Source of the DNA: UKL13-2 sp031414695
GTDB taxonomy: Bacteria; Pseudomonadota; Gammaproteobacteria; Burkholderiales; Usitatibacteraceae
Assembly: GCA_031414695.1 (NCBI GenBank)
Contig: JANNWG010000021.1
Location: 24,986-88,985 of the forward strand
Direction: 5' to 3'
DNA length: 64,000 bases
The number at the start of each line of letters is the position of its first letter. The first letter of the stretch is position 1. Below are positions 42,393-51,555 of this stretch, piece by piece. The notes under the pieces are model-generated. The model was not told where the DNA came from. It saw only the letters and a program-made list of their open reading frames with translations, and ran no database searches. The translations under genes and the position numbers were made by a program.

Positions 42393-45293
42393 CTAAAACT
42401 TGGCGCGTAGATTCAGGAAATACTGGCGTCCTGATTCGTGAACATAACCAGGTGCATATTCAGAAATATAGTAAGTTTTACGGTTAGGGTTAAGCAAGTT
42501 ATTCGCATCTAATGTCACACTGATTTGCGAGGTGATTTTGTACGACAACGATGTGGATAAGCTACCGCCTGCAGCATAACGATGCGTACCTACCGAGCTA
42601 ATCACGCCAGGCTGTTGCGTTAAACCGATCGCATAGTCTGAGCGATGATTCCAAGCCAGACGCGCAGAAAATGCGTTATCTTCAAAGTAACCTTGCAGGT
42701 TGTAGGTCATGCGGGATGTGCCTAAGAAAGGTAGGCCATCCGCATCTTTACCATCAACGTAGGTGGCATTGGCCAGTACGCCAAAACCATTACCCAATGG
42801 CACTTCACCCGCTAACTCGATACCGTTAATTTTGGCGTCAACCTGTACACGTGAGGTCACCTGATAGGTTGAATTACTACCTGTATTAGTGTTGAAATAT
42901 TCAACACTAGATACACCGGGCTTAACGTAGTCTTTGATATCTTGCGAAAATATCGCACCAGAGACATACGCACGTCGCGCAAAGTAATAAGCCAGTGACG
43001 CATCAACGTTGACTGACGTAATGGGCTTTAAGCGTGGATTGCCAGATGTGCCTGTCAGCAACGTATTGTTAAGTGATACTGCACCTGCTAATTCATTGTA
43101 GTTTGCACGGCCCAATGTTTTGGTAATGCCAAGACGACCAATCAGCTTAGGCTCAAGTTCCCAACGTAAGTTAAGGCTTGGTAACCAGTCTGTATGTTTG
43201 GTATTTACCACTTGTGGAATATAAGTGCCAACGCGCGAACCAACAATCGCATTCGGTACGCTGCAAGGCTGCAACGTTATACACTGGCCAGCCGCCGTTC
43301 CGCTTGGTAGCTGCTGGTATGAGGTAGATTTAACTTCGGTAATAGCCGCACGCAGCCCGACATTGCCAGAAATTTTATCAACCTCAAAATCGCCCATCAA
43401 ATAATAAGCATCATTATTTTCACGAACATCAAAACCAGCAGACCAGTTTTTATTTTTGACCGGATCCCAGTTGATGTACTGATTGCCAAAACTCTGTAGT
43501 TGGCTTGTGCTGTAGCGCAACATGCTGCGCGGGAAATTACCACTTATGCCAGATGCCCAATTGCTTGGGTATGTGCCAGCAGCTAATGGAATTGCACCAA
43601 CAATATTAGTGACTAATAAGCCACCAGTGACAGAAATAAATGGCGATGGCGTGACAGGTGTATCGTTCGCATTATCCTGCGCATTCCAACGTGCGTTTGT
43701 CACGTCATAAGTACGTTTATGTTTGGCACTACGTGCACCAAATTTCAACGTACGAAACATACCCATATCCAATTTGTATTCGCCGTCAATGTGAAAATAT
43801 TTTTCAATATCTTTTGACTCAGTTCGCCCGCCTTGATTATTTAACTGTACGAAATTAGCCGTATTGTTCAAATCAATATTAGCGCCCGCCGTATTGGTGA
43901 TGGTGTAGTCCACCGCATTTCCTGGCGTGATGCGATAGCTAATATTCGGGTTTATGATGCCCAAAACAATACTGGGCTGACTATTGGTGCTGCCACTACC
44001 TTCAGTCGTGCCGACGCGGCCTTTGAAGTTCAATCTGTCTGAAACGCGCCATTTACCATCTAGATCAAAGAAGTTTGCTTTAGCTACAGCGCCTTGACGT
44101 AAGAAGTGATCAAACTGAAAGCCAACTACGCGCTGAGTTGCCGGCGCTGTCGATGGGCGTACAAGCGAAGCGCCAACCAATACACCATTGTCAACTACGC
44201 CATTTTGAATTTGCCAACCATTATTTAACAGCGTGTTGGGTAAACCGTAGCCGCTGCTATTGTAGTTATCCGCATCAAGCTTTGAGCTAAACGCACTAAA
44301 GTGTAGGTCTATATCAGCAGTTGGTTTCCACTCTAAGCCCACATAGCCGCCAACACGCTCACGCACGCCTTCAAACATGGCTGAATTTAGGCTGCCAGGC
44401 ATACGCACATTAGTAACTGCTGTTGTACTAATTGCCGCTGCTGCTTGCGCTGCGGTAATCAGCGCAGGAATGCCTGATGCATTAGCTTGCGCTTGCGTGA
44501 TGTAGTTATAGCCAAAAATCTCTTGACCATCGCGACGTAAATGACGTTTTTCGCTAAATGCCTGCAGCATCACACCAAATGTTTTATCGCTATTTTGAAA
44601 TGCCATTAGCGCTGATATTTGCGGGTCTGTTTTTTTAGGCAAATCCGCGTGCACTACGCCGACTGATAATTCGCCTGTGAACGATTTACGGAAACTGCTG
44701 AGCGGCTTTCGGGTAACAATATCAACCGTACCGGCGATACCACCCTCGGTAATATCCGCGCGACCGGTTTTGTACACAATGGCTTGACCAATCAACTGTG
44801 ATGGCAGTAAGCCAAAACCTACTGAGCGGCCGCTACCTGCTTGATCGCCCACATGCCAATCACCAGAAGACAATGCATGACTATTGAGTGTAACTAAATT
44901 TAAATTTGGGCTAGTACCGCGAATGGCGACGCGTTCAGCTTCGTCCATGGCGAGTGCGCCGCCGTACTGTACGTTTACACCCGTTAAGCGTGAGAGTGCG
45001 TCGGCGATATTTTTGTCGGGCATCTTGCCTACGTCTTCGGCAGAAACCACCTCGACGTTAGTGTCGGCGTCTTTTTTGGTTTCGATTGAGCGTTCAAGCG
45101 ATGCGCGAATACCGGTGACGACGATGGTTTCAGGCTCTGCCTTCTTTGCATCCGCTGCTTTTTTAGCATCTTCTGCTTTCTTCGCTTCAGCTTGTGCTGC
45201 TGGTGTTGTTTGTGCTGATACGGTAACGGAGGCGCTAAAACCTAATAGCGCTAATGCGACCGCTGCTGCAATGGGGGTTTGGTGAAATTTCAT
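42393..45293 (-). CDS. TonB-dependent receptor (TonB-Xanthomonas/Caulobacter class)
   Basis: Outer-membrane energised importer of 966 residues. A signal peptide (MKFHQTPIAAAVALALLGFS to about 28) is followed by an Ala/Lys-rich spacer with AEDAKKAADAKKAE, then ETIVVTGIRASLERSIETKK and the plug (VVSAEDVGKMPDKNIADALSRLTGV, NLVTLNS), then the barrel ending in an aromatic strand (YFLNLRAKF). This class is frequent in carbohydrate-use loci of Xanthomonas and Caulobacter and rare in betaproteobacteria. It has its own promoter region with a tandem TGGTAT site. Chitooligosaccharides or peptidoglycan fragments are reasonable ligands here, but the class alone does not say which. Confidence 0.93.
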   Translation of the reverse strand: MKFHQTPIAAAVALALLGFSASVTVSAQTTPAAQAEAKKAEDAKKAADAKKAEPETIVVTGIRASLERSIETKKDADTNVEVVSAEDVGKMPDKNIADALSRLTGVNVQYGGALAMDEAERVAIRGTSPNLNLVTLNSHALSSGDWHVGDQAGSGRSVGFGLLPSQLIGQAIVYKTGRADITEGGIAGTVDIVTRKPLSSFRKSFTGELSVGVVHADLPKKTDPQISALMAFQNSDKTFGVMLQAFSEKRHLRRDGQEIFGYNYITQAQANASGIPALITAAQAAAAISTTAVTNVRMPGSLNSAMFEGVRERVGGYVGLEWKPTADIDLHFSAFSSKLDADNYNSSGYGLPNTLLNNGWQIQNGVVDNGVLVGASLVRPSTAPATQRVVGFQFDHFLRQGAVAKANFFDLDGKWRVSDRLNFKGRVGTTEGSGSTNSQPSIVLGIINPNISYRITPGNAVDYTITNTAGANIDLNNTANFVQLNNQGGRTESKDIEKYFHIDGEYKLDMGMFRTLKFGARSAKHKRTYDVTNARWNAQDNANDTPVTPSPFISVTGGLLVTNIVGAIPLAAGTYPSNWASGISGNFPRSMLRYSTSQLQSFGNQYINWDPVKNKNWSAGFDVRENNDAYYLMGDFEVDKISGNVGLRAAITEVKSTSYQQLPSGTAAGQCITLQPCSVPNAIVGSRVGTYIPQVVNTKHTDWLPSLNLRWELEPKLIGRLGITKTLGRANYNELAGAVSLNNTLLTGTSGNPRLKPITSVNVDASLAYYFARRAYVSGAIFSQDIKDYVKPGVSSVEYFNTNTGSNSTYQVTSRVQVDAKINGIELAGEVPLGNGFGVLANATYVDGKDADGLPFLGTSRMTYNLQGYFEDNAFSARLAWNHRSDYAIGLTQQPGVISSVGTHRYAAGGSLSTSLSYKITSQISVTLDANNLLNPNRKTYYISEYAPGYVHESGRQYFLNLRAKF

Positions 45294-45419
45294 CCGGTTT
45301 CTCCTGGTAAATAGTAGTGACGTTTTATTTATGTTTGGACTTCATTACACATGCACCGTAACGGTTCGAGGCGTGCTAATGCGGTGATGTGTTTTAAGTC
45401 TCTTTATATTGAATTAATA

Positions 45420-45436
45420 ATACCACTTGACTACCA
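45420..45436 (-). promoter_or_regulatory. Candidate GntR operator: tandem TGGTAG/TGGTAT (site 2)
   Basis: On the minus strand TGGTAG (45436-45431) is followed exactly 11 bases later by TGGTAT (45425-45420), the same spacing as site 1. It lies 127-143 bases before the TonB-receptor start, and a TATAAA at about 45408 could be the promoter -10 element, putting the motif near the -35 region. Binding by the GntR protein at 27.2 kb is inferred. Confidence 0.55.
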
Positions 45437-45506
45437 ATTTGGAAGGGGGGTGTTGTCGATGTACAACAGTAAAAAGCGGCGGCTGCTCATGCTGCTATGC
45501 AGCAAA

Positions 45507-46889
45507 TTACGTCCGCAAAAATATCCCGCGCTTGGTACACCACGCGCCCACCCACGCGAGTATCCATGTGTAGAACGCTCCGCGTGCCGCACCCAGCCAC
45601 GGCGACATCGTCAAGTTTTGTATCCATGTGCCAATGCCTGTGACAGCAAGTATCGGCGGCAGAAAACTTTGCACACCCGCGTAGGAGACCAGTGGATTTT
45701 GCCCTGTCGCAATGATTAAGCCAAAGCCACGGCGTATGCGCGCAATATCGATTGCGATCATTAGCGAAATGAGAGTGAAAAACGCCAAGCCGGAGGTAAC
45801 AAAGTAATAGCTCATGGTGGCGCGGTCTTTTTTAATGCCGCCTTCATACGGCTCAAAAGCCAAGCCCAACATGAGCCAAAAAATGCCGCAGCCAAACAAG
45901 GAGCGGATGATTTTTTCAGCTTCATTTTTAGGCTGTCTGAGCAACATCCAGCCGCCTGCACAAATTGCTACCGTACCGAGAGTAGCCGCGATAACAAAGC
46001 GGCCTTTTAATAAAAACAATAACCAAAGCGTTAGCAATGGCCCTATGGCACAAATCGCCCACAATCGGTGGCTAGTAGGCGAGGGCGCGGACTTGGCAAA
46101 TTTTAAGAGCAGGTCACCCGCAATAGTGCCCGGTATGATGATGAATAAATATTGCTGAAAATAGACCGTGCCTATCCACGGTGTGGGTGATAAATTCCAC
46201 AACCACTGCCCCCAGCCGGGTAATGACTGTGCGAGCCTGAGCGCAAACAAAAACGCCAATATGCCGATACGAATATCGAGCCGTTTGCGTGTCGCGATCC
46301 AAATAAATGAGCCGGTAACGGCAACATTGGCCAACACCAAAATGATGATGTCGCTGCGCGCCACATCAAATAATTTACCGTCTTTGGCCTCAAACATGAT
46401 GAGCACAATCGCAGCACCGCCCCATCCGACAAGGCGCGTGGCAAATCGCAATAACGGGGACCATTTTTCGGGCAATTTCACCAGCATAGGGAAAAGCAAC
46501 ATAAAGCCAACAAACGATAGTGCGTATTCGTATAGCTCTGGTTTAGCCGACATCACCGTTGGGCGTATGTGCATCACATAGACGGCAAAGAAAAAAAGCA
46601 ACGCGCCGCGCTTCAAAATTGATAACGAAATCTTATAGAGTGCCTCGCCCTTTTCCAACCGTGCATGCAGTGCCAATGGTATCGCCGCACCCATCGCAAA
46701 CAAAAAATACGGAAACACTAGATCGACCCAAGTAATGCCAGGAATGGTGCCGTCAAATTTGTGCAGCGGTGGCGCTACTTGCGCGTGATACATCCATTCC
46801 GGCAGCACACCAAATGGAATACGGCTCGATAGCACCATCAGCAAAATGGCAATGCCACGAAGGGCATCTAGGGAGAGGGAGCGGTGCAT
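45507..46889 (-). CDS. NagX-type DUF5009 membrane protein, first copy
   Basis: A 460-residue inner-membrane protein with about 11-12 hydrophobic segments. It opens RSLSLDALRGIAILLMVLSS, typical of the COG4299/DUF5009 group distantly related to the lysosomal heparan-glucosaminide acetyltransferase, followed by ITWVDLVFPYFLFAMGAAIPLAL. Homologues called NagX lie in GlcNAc-use clusters of Shewanella and Xanthomonas, where they are thought to take part in amino-sugar transport or modification. It is transcribed after GHL10-1 and before the TonB receptor. A second, divergent copy is at 53.3 kb. Confidence 0.85.
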   Translation of the reverse strand: MHRSLSLDALRGIAILLMVLSSRIPFGVLPEWMYHAQVAPPLHKFDGTIPGITWVDLVFPYFLFAMGAAIPLALHARLEKGEALYKISLSILKRGALLFFFAVYVMHIRPTVMSAKPELYEYALSFVGFMLLFPMLVKLPEKWSPLLRFATRLVGWGGAAIVLIMFEAKDGKLFDVARSDIIILVLANVAVTGSFIWIATRKRLDIRIGILAFLFALRLAQSLPGWGQWLWNLSPTPWIGTVYFQQYLFIIIPGTIAGDLLLKFAKSAPSPTSHRLWAICAIGPLLTLWLLFLLKGRFVIAATLGTVAICAGGWMLLRQPKNEAEKIIRSLFGCGIFWLMLGLAFEPYEGGIKKDRATMSYYFVTSGLAFFTLISLMIAIDIARIRRGFGLIIATGQNPLVSYAGVQSFLPPILAVTGIGTWIQNLTMSPWLGAARGAFYTWILAWVGAWCTKRGIFLRT

Positions 46890-47240
46890 GCTTGTTTAGT
46901 TTTAGTTAGTAAAAAATTTTGGAACCGCCGATGTACGCCGATGCGCGCCGATAAGTCAAAAGCGCCATATAAAAATATCGTTCACTAAATATCAGCCCAC
47001 TCTCACAAAAACTGTCATCCCAAGCCCTTCGACTGCGCTCAGGATAAACCTGACTTTGTCAGGCCGAGGGATATGCTTTTCGATATCACGTGCTCACAAG
47101 AAAGCATATCCCTCGGCTGCGCTCGGGATGACATATGTTTAGCTTTTACTTTATCTGCGTTCATCCGCGTTTATCTGCGGTAAAAAAAGTTTTGCTTTAT
47201 CGGTGTGTATCGGCGTCCATCGGCGGTTCCAAAAAAGCAC
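46890..47240 (+). repeat. Repeat family B copy 3 with a complete family D element inside
   Basis: The left B arm at 46915-46964 has units CGCCGATGTA, CGCCGATGCG, CGCCGATAAG, then TCAAAAGCG. The right side at 47143-47236 holds TTATCTGCGTTCATCCGCGT and a second arm TTATCGGTGTGTATCGGCGT then CCATCGGCGGTTCC. Inside, 47012-47132, are two inverse D units: CCGAGGGATATGCTTTT and AAAGCATATCCCTCGGCTGC then GCTCGGGATGACA. The right B arm ends at the stop codon of GHL10-1. The stretch holds no gene. Confidence 0.82.
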
Positions 47241-48758
47241 TTACCGCCGATCCAAAATTAACTCCACCTCACGATATTCAGGTTCCACAAAAAACACAGT
47301 TTTACACGTCGCGCCGCTGCTGCGTTCAATGAGTTGTTCATCCACATATTGCCAACTCTTGCCGTCAAAGCCTATCAATCGGTAACGTCCACGTGGGATA
47401 TCGGGGTGTGACCATTCGACTCTACCGGTTGCGCCATTACCGCGAAATAGCCCTATCGACGTGCGTCTCCAGCCGCTGGCAAATTTTGGCGACTCCACAT
47501 GGCCGTTGTAGTATTTCGTTAATTCATTTGGATATACATCCAGCACGCCACGGCTAAACCACAGCACATGGCCGCCTGAGCCAGTTTTGCGCGTTAAGTC
47601 TATAGATTGGCGTAGCACTTCCCATGTTGAGTCTTTGCCTTCACCCACTACGCGAATGCCCGCGAGCATGTCTTTCTGCCGATTGCCGCCGAGTACGCGC
47701 ATATGTTCTATTTGTTCAAGCCAGGTTTTTTCAAATGCGGGATAGTTAAACCGATACACCTGCGGGATAAATTCATCCCAACGTGGCGTTACTTTTTGTG
47801 CGGCGAGTGAGACATTGGTGAGCGCGTCCTTAGCCGTCCACGCCCCCCACTTCGGCCATTCGAGTAAATAGTATTCCCACGACCACGGGTACACCGCAGG
47901 CGAGAGTGAAATAATTAAATGTGGTCGCTTGGCGCGAACCTCTTGCACAAAAATACGTGCGTATTCATTGACCTTATCCGCGCGCCAACGCATCCAAGCT
48001 GGGTCTTTATGATCGGCTGGTGGGCTCGCACCGTTATGCTCTTCGGCGTAGATTTTTTTAGTGTAATCGTCGTAGCCCATGGTGATGTACGGCCAAACAA
48101 TGCGGTCATCTAGCTGCACACCGTCTAAGTCATATTTATCAACCGCCTCCAAGACAATATCGAGCAACAATTTGCGCGCAACGGGGTGCAATGGATTCAT
48201 CCATACAAAGCCATTCGGGGCGACTTCATTACCGGTAATGTCGCGTGACAAAATCTCTGGCTTCATGCGACGCAAGTGCGGGTTGGTGGTTTTATAGGCC
48301 GCCATAAACCCATACTCAAACCAAGCCATCGTAATCAAGCCATTGCGGTGTGCTTCAATCAAGGTTTCTTGCAACAAATCACGCGGCGCACGCTTGAGGG
48401 TGTCAGCGCTATCGGAGGGGTCTTGCGGAAATTGGTTGGGCCGCATCTTCACTCCGACCACTTTATTCAGCGCTTCAGATGGGAACTGCGTGTAGCCGTT
48501 TTTCCACACTTCCACATAGACAGTATTGAGCCCAATCTCGCGCAGCCGCTTCATCGTTTTCGCGGTATTTTCTGGCGTGGCAATGGCGGTGTTGGCGGTG
48601 GTGGTGATCCACGTGCCGCGCACTTCAGCTATAGCTTCAGATGTGGTTTGTGGCGCGGATTTATCAGCCGTCGCACAGCCTAAGACTAAGCCAATGAGTG
48701 CGCTGATGAAGGTGATTTTGATGCCACGATTAAAACTTGAAATGCTGCGGTGCGTCAT
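47241..48758 (-). CDS. GHL10 (DUF187) glycosyl-hydrolase-like lipoprotein, copy 1
   Basis: Secreted TIM-barrel hydrolase of the GHL10 family, whose E. coli member DigH (YddW) cleaves denuded peptidoglycan glycans. The 505-residue protein has a lipobox LVLGC with C28, so it is probably anchored in the outer membrane. The barrel starts at VRGTWITTTAN (46-) and has LNTVYVEVWKNGYTQFPS, MAWFEYGF, WMNPLHPVARKL and the acidic DLDGVQLDDR (210-219) in the expected catalytic place. A C-terminal extension (about 410-505) looks like a small beta domain. It is divergent from murQ, with the tandem TGGTAT site in front. Confidence 0.88.
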   Translation of the reverse strand: MTHRSISSFNRGIKITFISALIGLVLGCATADKSAPQTTSEAIAEVRGTWITTTANTAIATPENTAKTMKRLREIGLNTVYVEVWKNGYTQFPSEALNKVVGVKMRPNQFPQDPSDSADTLKRAPRDLLQETLIEAHRNGLITMAWFEYGFMAAYKTTNPHLRRMKPEILSRDITGNEVAPNGFVWMNPLHPVARKLLLDIVLEAVDKYDLDGVQLDDRIVWPYITMGYDDYTKKIYAEEHNGASPPADHKDPAWMRWRADKVNEYARIFVQEVRAKRPHLIISLSPAVYPWSWEYYLLEWPKWGAWTAKDALTNVSLAAQKVTPRWDEFIPQVYRFNYPAFEKTWLEQIEHMRVLGGNRQKDMLAGIRVVGEGKDSTWEVLRQSIDLTRKTGSGGHVLWFSRGVLDVYPNELTKYYNGHVESPKFASGWRRTSIGLFRGNGATGRVEWSHPDIPRGRYRLIGFDGKSWQYVDEQLIERSSGATCKTVFFVEPEYREVELILDRR

Positions 48759-48786
48759 ATTTCGTTCCCCGCTGGAGGTGAGTAGC

Positions 48787-48803
48787 TGGTATGCTATTGG
48801 TAT
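48787..48803 (+). promoter_or_regulatory. Candidate GntR operator: tandem TGGTAT (site 3)
   Basis: TGGTAT at 48787-48792 recurs at 48798-48803, again with 11-base spacing, 29-45 bases before the GHL10-1 start and 140 bases before murQ. A looser third half TGGATT follows at 48810. Position near the GHL10-1 promoter suits repression, and the divergent murQ could share the control. Binding by GntR is inferred from recurrence at three sites. Confidence 0.58.
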
Positions 48804-48863
48804 TGTATTTGGATTTAGACATTAACATTGTTTCGTGCGTAAGATGTTAAATAAAGTGTAAAC

Positions 48864-48921
48864 ACTAATAAATAAGAGCACTTTCAAGCAAAACTGCTTG
48901 GAAACAACCGCCAATATTAGA
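48864..48921 (+). repeat. Repeat family E, copy 4
   Basis: Inner stem TTTCAAGCA (48882-48890) against TGCTTGGAAA (48895-48904) with one bulged base, and the outer end ACCGCCAATATTAGA at 48907-48921. It ends 21 bases before the murQ start, so any murQ transcript beginning upstream of it carries the hairpin next to the ribosome site. Confidence 0.65.
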
Positions 48922-48942
48922 CTTTTGTAGTATATAAACACA

Positions 48943-49833
48943 ATGAATGCTATGCTCAATACCGAAACGCCGCATGCACAGCATGCGAATTTAGATGAAT
49001 ACGCGACCAACGATTTAGTCGCCGCCTTTGTCGATGACCAGTTAAACGCGGTCACAGCTGTGCAGCGTGCGAATGCCGCAATTGCCGCCGCCGTGGATGC
49101 TGCTGTGCCGCGTATTCGCGCAGGCGGTCGCTTGGTCTATGCAGGTGCGGGCACATCTGGTCGCTTAGGTTTGCTCGATAGTGTTGAGTTGTACCCGACA
49201 TTTTCATGGCCGCCTGAGCGTGCAATTGCGTTGCTGGCAGGTGGCGAAGAGGCGCTTTACAAAGCGGTTGAGGGTGCTGAGGATAGCCACACCCTCGGCA
49301 TGACAGATATTCAAAAAGCCAATGTGGAATCGAATGACGTGGTGATTGTATTAGCCGCCTCTGGCACTACACCCTATGCACTTGGCGCCATCGAAGCCGC
49401 ACGCAAAGCGGGCGCGCTTACCATTGGCATCGCGAATAACCCCAACGCACCTGTGACAAACGCCGCTGAATTCGGCATCACCATCGATACGGGTGCTGAA
49501 ATCATTTCAGGCAGCACACGCCTTAAAGCGGGTACGGCACAAAAAATTACGTTGAACACCATATCCAGCGCCATCATGGTGAAGCTACATAAGGTCTATG
49601 GCAATTTGATGGTGGATGTAAAGCCGACCAACGCTAAACTCATTCGCCGAACAGTGCGCTTAACCATGCTCGCGACCGATTGCACCGAAGTGCTCGCCAC
49701 CAGCACCTTAGTGGCATGCGAGTATCACGTTAAGGTTGCAATAGTGGCGATCAAAAAACACATCACAATTGCTCAAGCGCAGAAGCGCCTCACTGGCGCT
49801 CACGGGAGTATTCGTGCTGCATTGTATGAATAA
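48943..49833 (+). CDS. murQ: N-acetylmuramic acid 6-phosphate etherase MurQ
   Basis: Removes D-lactate from MurNAc-6-P to give GlcNAc-6-P. The 296-residue SIS-fold protein shows VYAGAGTSGRLGLLDSVELYPTF with catalytic E82, the second acid in VEGAEDS (E113), VIVLAASGTTPYALGAIEAAR, AEIISGSTRLKAGTAQKI and VYGNLMVDVKPTNAKL, so both active-site glutamates are present. It is the diagnostic gene for MurNAc catabolism in this region. No MurR regulator or MurP transporter is beside it, so control probably comes from the shared TGGTAT site. Confidence 0.95.
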   Translation: MNAMLNTETPHAQHANLDEYATNDLVAAFVDDQLNAVTAVQRANAAIAAAVDAAVPRIRAGGRLVYAGAGTSGRLGLLDSVELYPTFSWPPERAIALLAGGEEALYKAVEGAEDSHTLGMTDIQKANVESNDVVIVLAASGTTPYALGAIEAARKAGALTIGIANNPNAPVTNAAEFGITIDTGAEIISGSTRLKAGTAQKITLNTISSAIMVKLHKVYGNLMVDVKPTNAKLIRRTVRLTMLATDCTEVLATSTLVACEYHVKVAIVAIKKHITIAQAQKRLTGAHGSIRAALYE

Positions 49834-49982
49834 AGCGATCCCAACTAAACTCAAATTTGATTGACCTGAAGCAAATCGCTAGTAGCACCCAACAAAAGTA
49901 CTAGTGTTATCAATTTGCGCTAATGTTGAATCATCGTGTATGGTGGTTCTCCCTTACCGCCACCCAAAGATGTGAAGTCATC

Positions 49983-51308
49983 ATGAGTCTCACAGACACC
50001 TTATTTATCTTGCTCCTCCTCGTTAGCCTCAATGCGTTTTTGTCATTGTCTGAGCTTTCCATTGCGAGTGCGAAGCGCATCAAACTGATGCAATTGCGCG
50101 ATGGCGGTGAAGACCGCGCTAGCGTTGTTTTGTATCTCAAAGATAACCCCAATCATTTTTTAGGCATCGTGCAAATTGGCTTAAATGTCATCGCTATCTT
50201 GGCGGGTGTGTTTGGCGAGGCGGCGTTTAATGCGCGTATTTCGCAAGCCTTTGCTGGTTGGGGAATGGCTGATGGTTTATTGCGCGATGGTTTGTCGTTG
50301 ACAATTGCGGTCGGCGGCATTACGGCGGTATTTTTATTGTTTGGCGATTTGCTGCCGAAGCGCTTAGCGCTGCATTCGCCTGAGCGCATTGCATGTGCGT
50401 TAGCGCCTGTGCTGCGCACGCTGCAAAAACCATTCATGCCAATTTTGTGGATTTTTGGAAAATTAGTTGATGCGATTTTGGCGTTTTTTAATATTCGCTC
50501 GCAGGGTATTGAGGCAGTCACTGCTGATGATGTTTACACCATGTTTGAAGCGGGCGCACAATCCGGCGCGGTGCATCGCGATGAGCATCACTTAATTCAA
50601 AACGTACTTGGCCTCGGCGAAAAAGCCATTACCAGCGCCATGACACCGCGCCAAAATATTGTCTCCATTGATGTCGATGATGATGAAGAGACGATAAAAA
50701 CAGTATTGGCAGAAGAGCCTAAAGCACGCTTTGTGGTGACAGCTGGTGATATTGATCATCCGATTGGCTATATTGACGCGGCAGATTTATTGGCGAAAGC
50801 GATTAACAATCAGTCGCTACGATTACAACGCGACACACTCAAAGCATGGGGCATGAAAACGCTCCTCATGCTGCCGGATTCGATCACGGTGCTAGATGGG
50901 CTAGATCAATTTCGCAATGCGGGTGAAGATATTGCGCTGATCGCCAATGAATATGGTGTCGTGGTGGGATTACTCACTATGAATGACGTGATGGCCGCCA
51001 TCATGGGGCGCATTGTCGAAGAAGTCGCGCGTGAAAAGAGTATCGTGAAGATGAATGATCGTGATAGCGCATGGCTCATTGACGGCATGGCAGATATTAG
51101 TGATGTGAAGCAGCTATTCGGTTGGGAAAGTTTGCCGATGGAAGAGAATTATCAGACCATTAGCGGGTTTTTAATGTCCCTGCTCAAAAAGTGGCCGCGC
51201 AAAGCGGATAGTATTTCGTGGCAGGGCGTTAAGTTTGTGGTGGTGGATACGGAAGGCTCACGAATTGATCAGGTGATGGCGACTTTGGATGTGAAGGTGG
51301 AGAAGTGA
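49983..51308 (+). CDS. CNNM/CorC-HlyC family protein (DUF21, CBS pair, transporter-associated domain)
   Basis: Membrane protein of 441 residues from ATG 49983. The DUF21 transmembrane region (about 1-180, with SLNAFLSLSELSIASAKRIKLMQL) is followed by a CBS pair (about 200-335, with SAMTPRQNIVSIDVDDDEETI and GEDIALIANEYGVVVGLLTMNDVM) and a C-terminal CorC_HlyC domain (WLIDGMADISDVKQLF). Members are linked to magnesium/cobalt efflux or sodium-magnesium exchange. It does not fit the peptidoglycan theme and may be a bystander. Confidence 0.9.
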   Translation: MSLTDTLFILLLLVSLNAFLSLSELSIASAKRIKLMQLRDGGEDRASVVLYLKDNPNHFLGIVQIGLNVIAILAGVFGEAAFNARISQAFAGWGMADGLLRDGLSLTIAVGGITAVFLLFGDLLPKRLALHSPERIACALAPVLRTLQKPFMPILWIFGKLVDAILAFFNIRSQGIEAVTADDVYTMFEAGAQSGAVHRDEHHLIQNVLGLGEKAITSAMTPRQNIVSIDVDDDEETIKTVLAEEPKARFVVTAGDIDHPIGYIDAADLLAKAINNQSLRLQRDTLKAWGMKTLLMLPDSITVLDGLDQFRNAGEDIALIANEYGVVVGLLTMNDVMAAIMGRIVEEVAREKSIVKMNDRDSAWLIDGMADISDVKQLFGWESLPMEENYQTISGFLMSLLKKWPRKADSISWQGVKFVVVDTEGSRIDQVMATLDVKVEK

Positions 51309-51365
51309 TTTTTTGTTTTAGATAATTAAGTAGTGGTTTGAATGTGATTTAAGTTGTGTAACGAG

Positions 51366-51493
51366 CGCAATCCCTCCCAACCTCCCTTTTTCTAAGGGAG
51401 GAGCCAGTTGGTAGTTGTTTGAGTGTGCTACACATACTCATCACCACTGCACCAGCCCCTCCCGTAGAAAAAGGGAGGTTGGGAGGGATTGGG
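51366..51493 (+). repeat. Repeat family A, copy 3
   Basis: Left half 51366-51412: GCGCAATCCCTCCCAACCTC then CCTTTTTCTAAGGGAGGAGC. Right half 51452-51493: the inverse, CCCTCCCGTAGAAAAAGGGA then GGTTGGGAGGGATTGGG. The TTGGTAG at 51409 belongs to this repeat (also in copy 2 as ATGGTAG) and should not be mistaken for a GntR site, since no second half follows at 11 bases. It fills most of the 247-base gap before ampG. Confidence 0.82.
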
Positions 51494-51555
51494 GTCGCGA
51501 ATACTAGGCGCATCACAAGTAAGTGCAATGCAAGTGCAAATTAAATTAGGCCAAC

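Noticed and set aside
49983..51308. The CNNM/CorC protein as part of the peptidoglycan locus
   Set aside because: Its family role is ion transport and nothing in its sequence or spacing ties it to the neighbours.
51405..51420. TTGGTAG at 51409 as a further GntR site before ampG
   Set aside because: It lies in repeat A3, a similar ATGGTAG occurs in repeat A2, and no second half-site follows at 11 bases.
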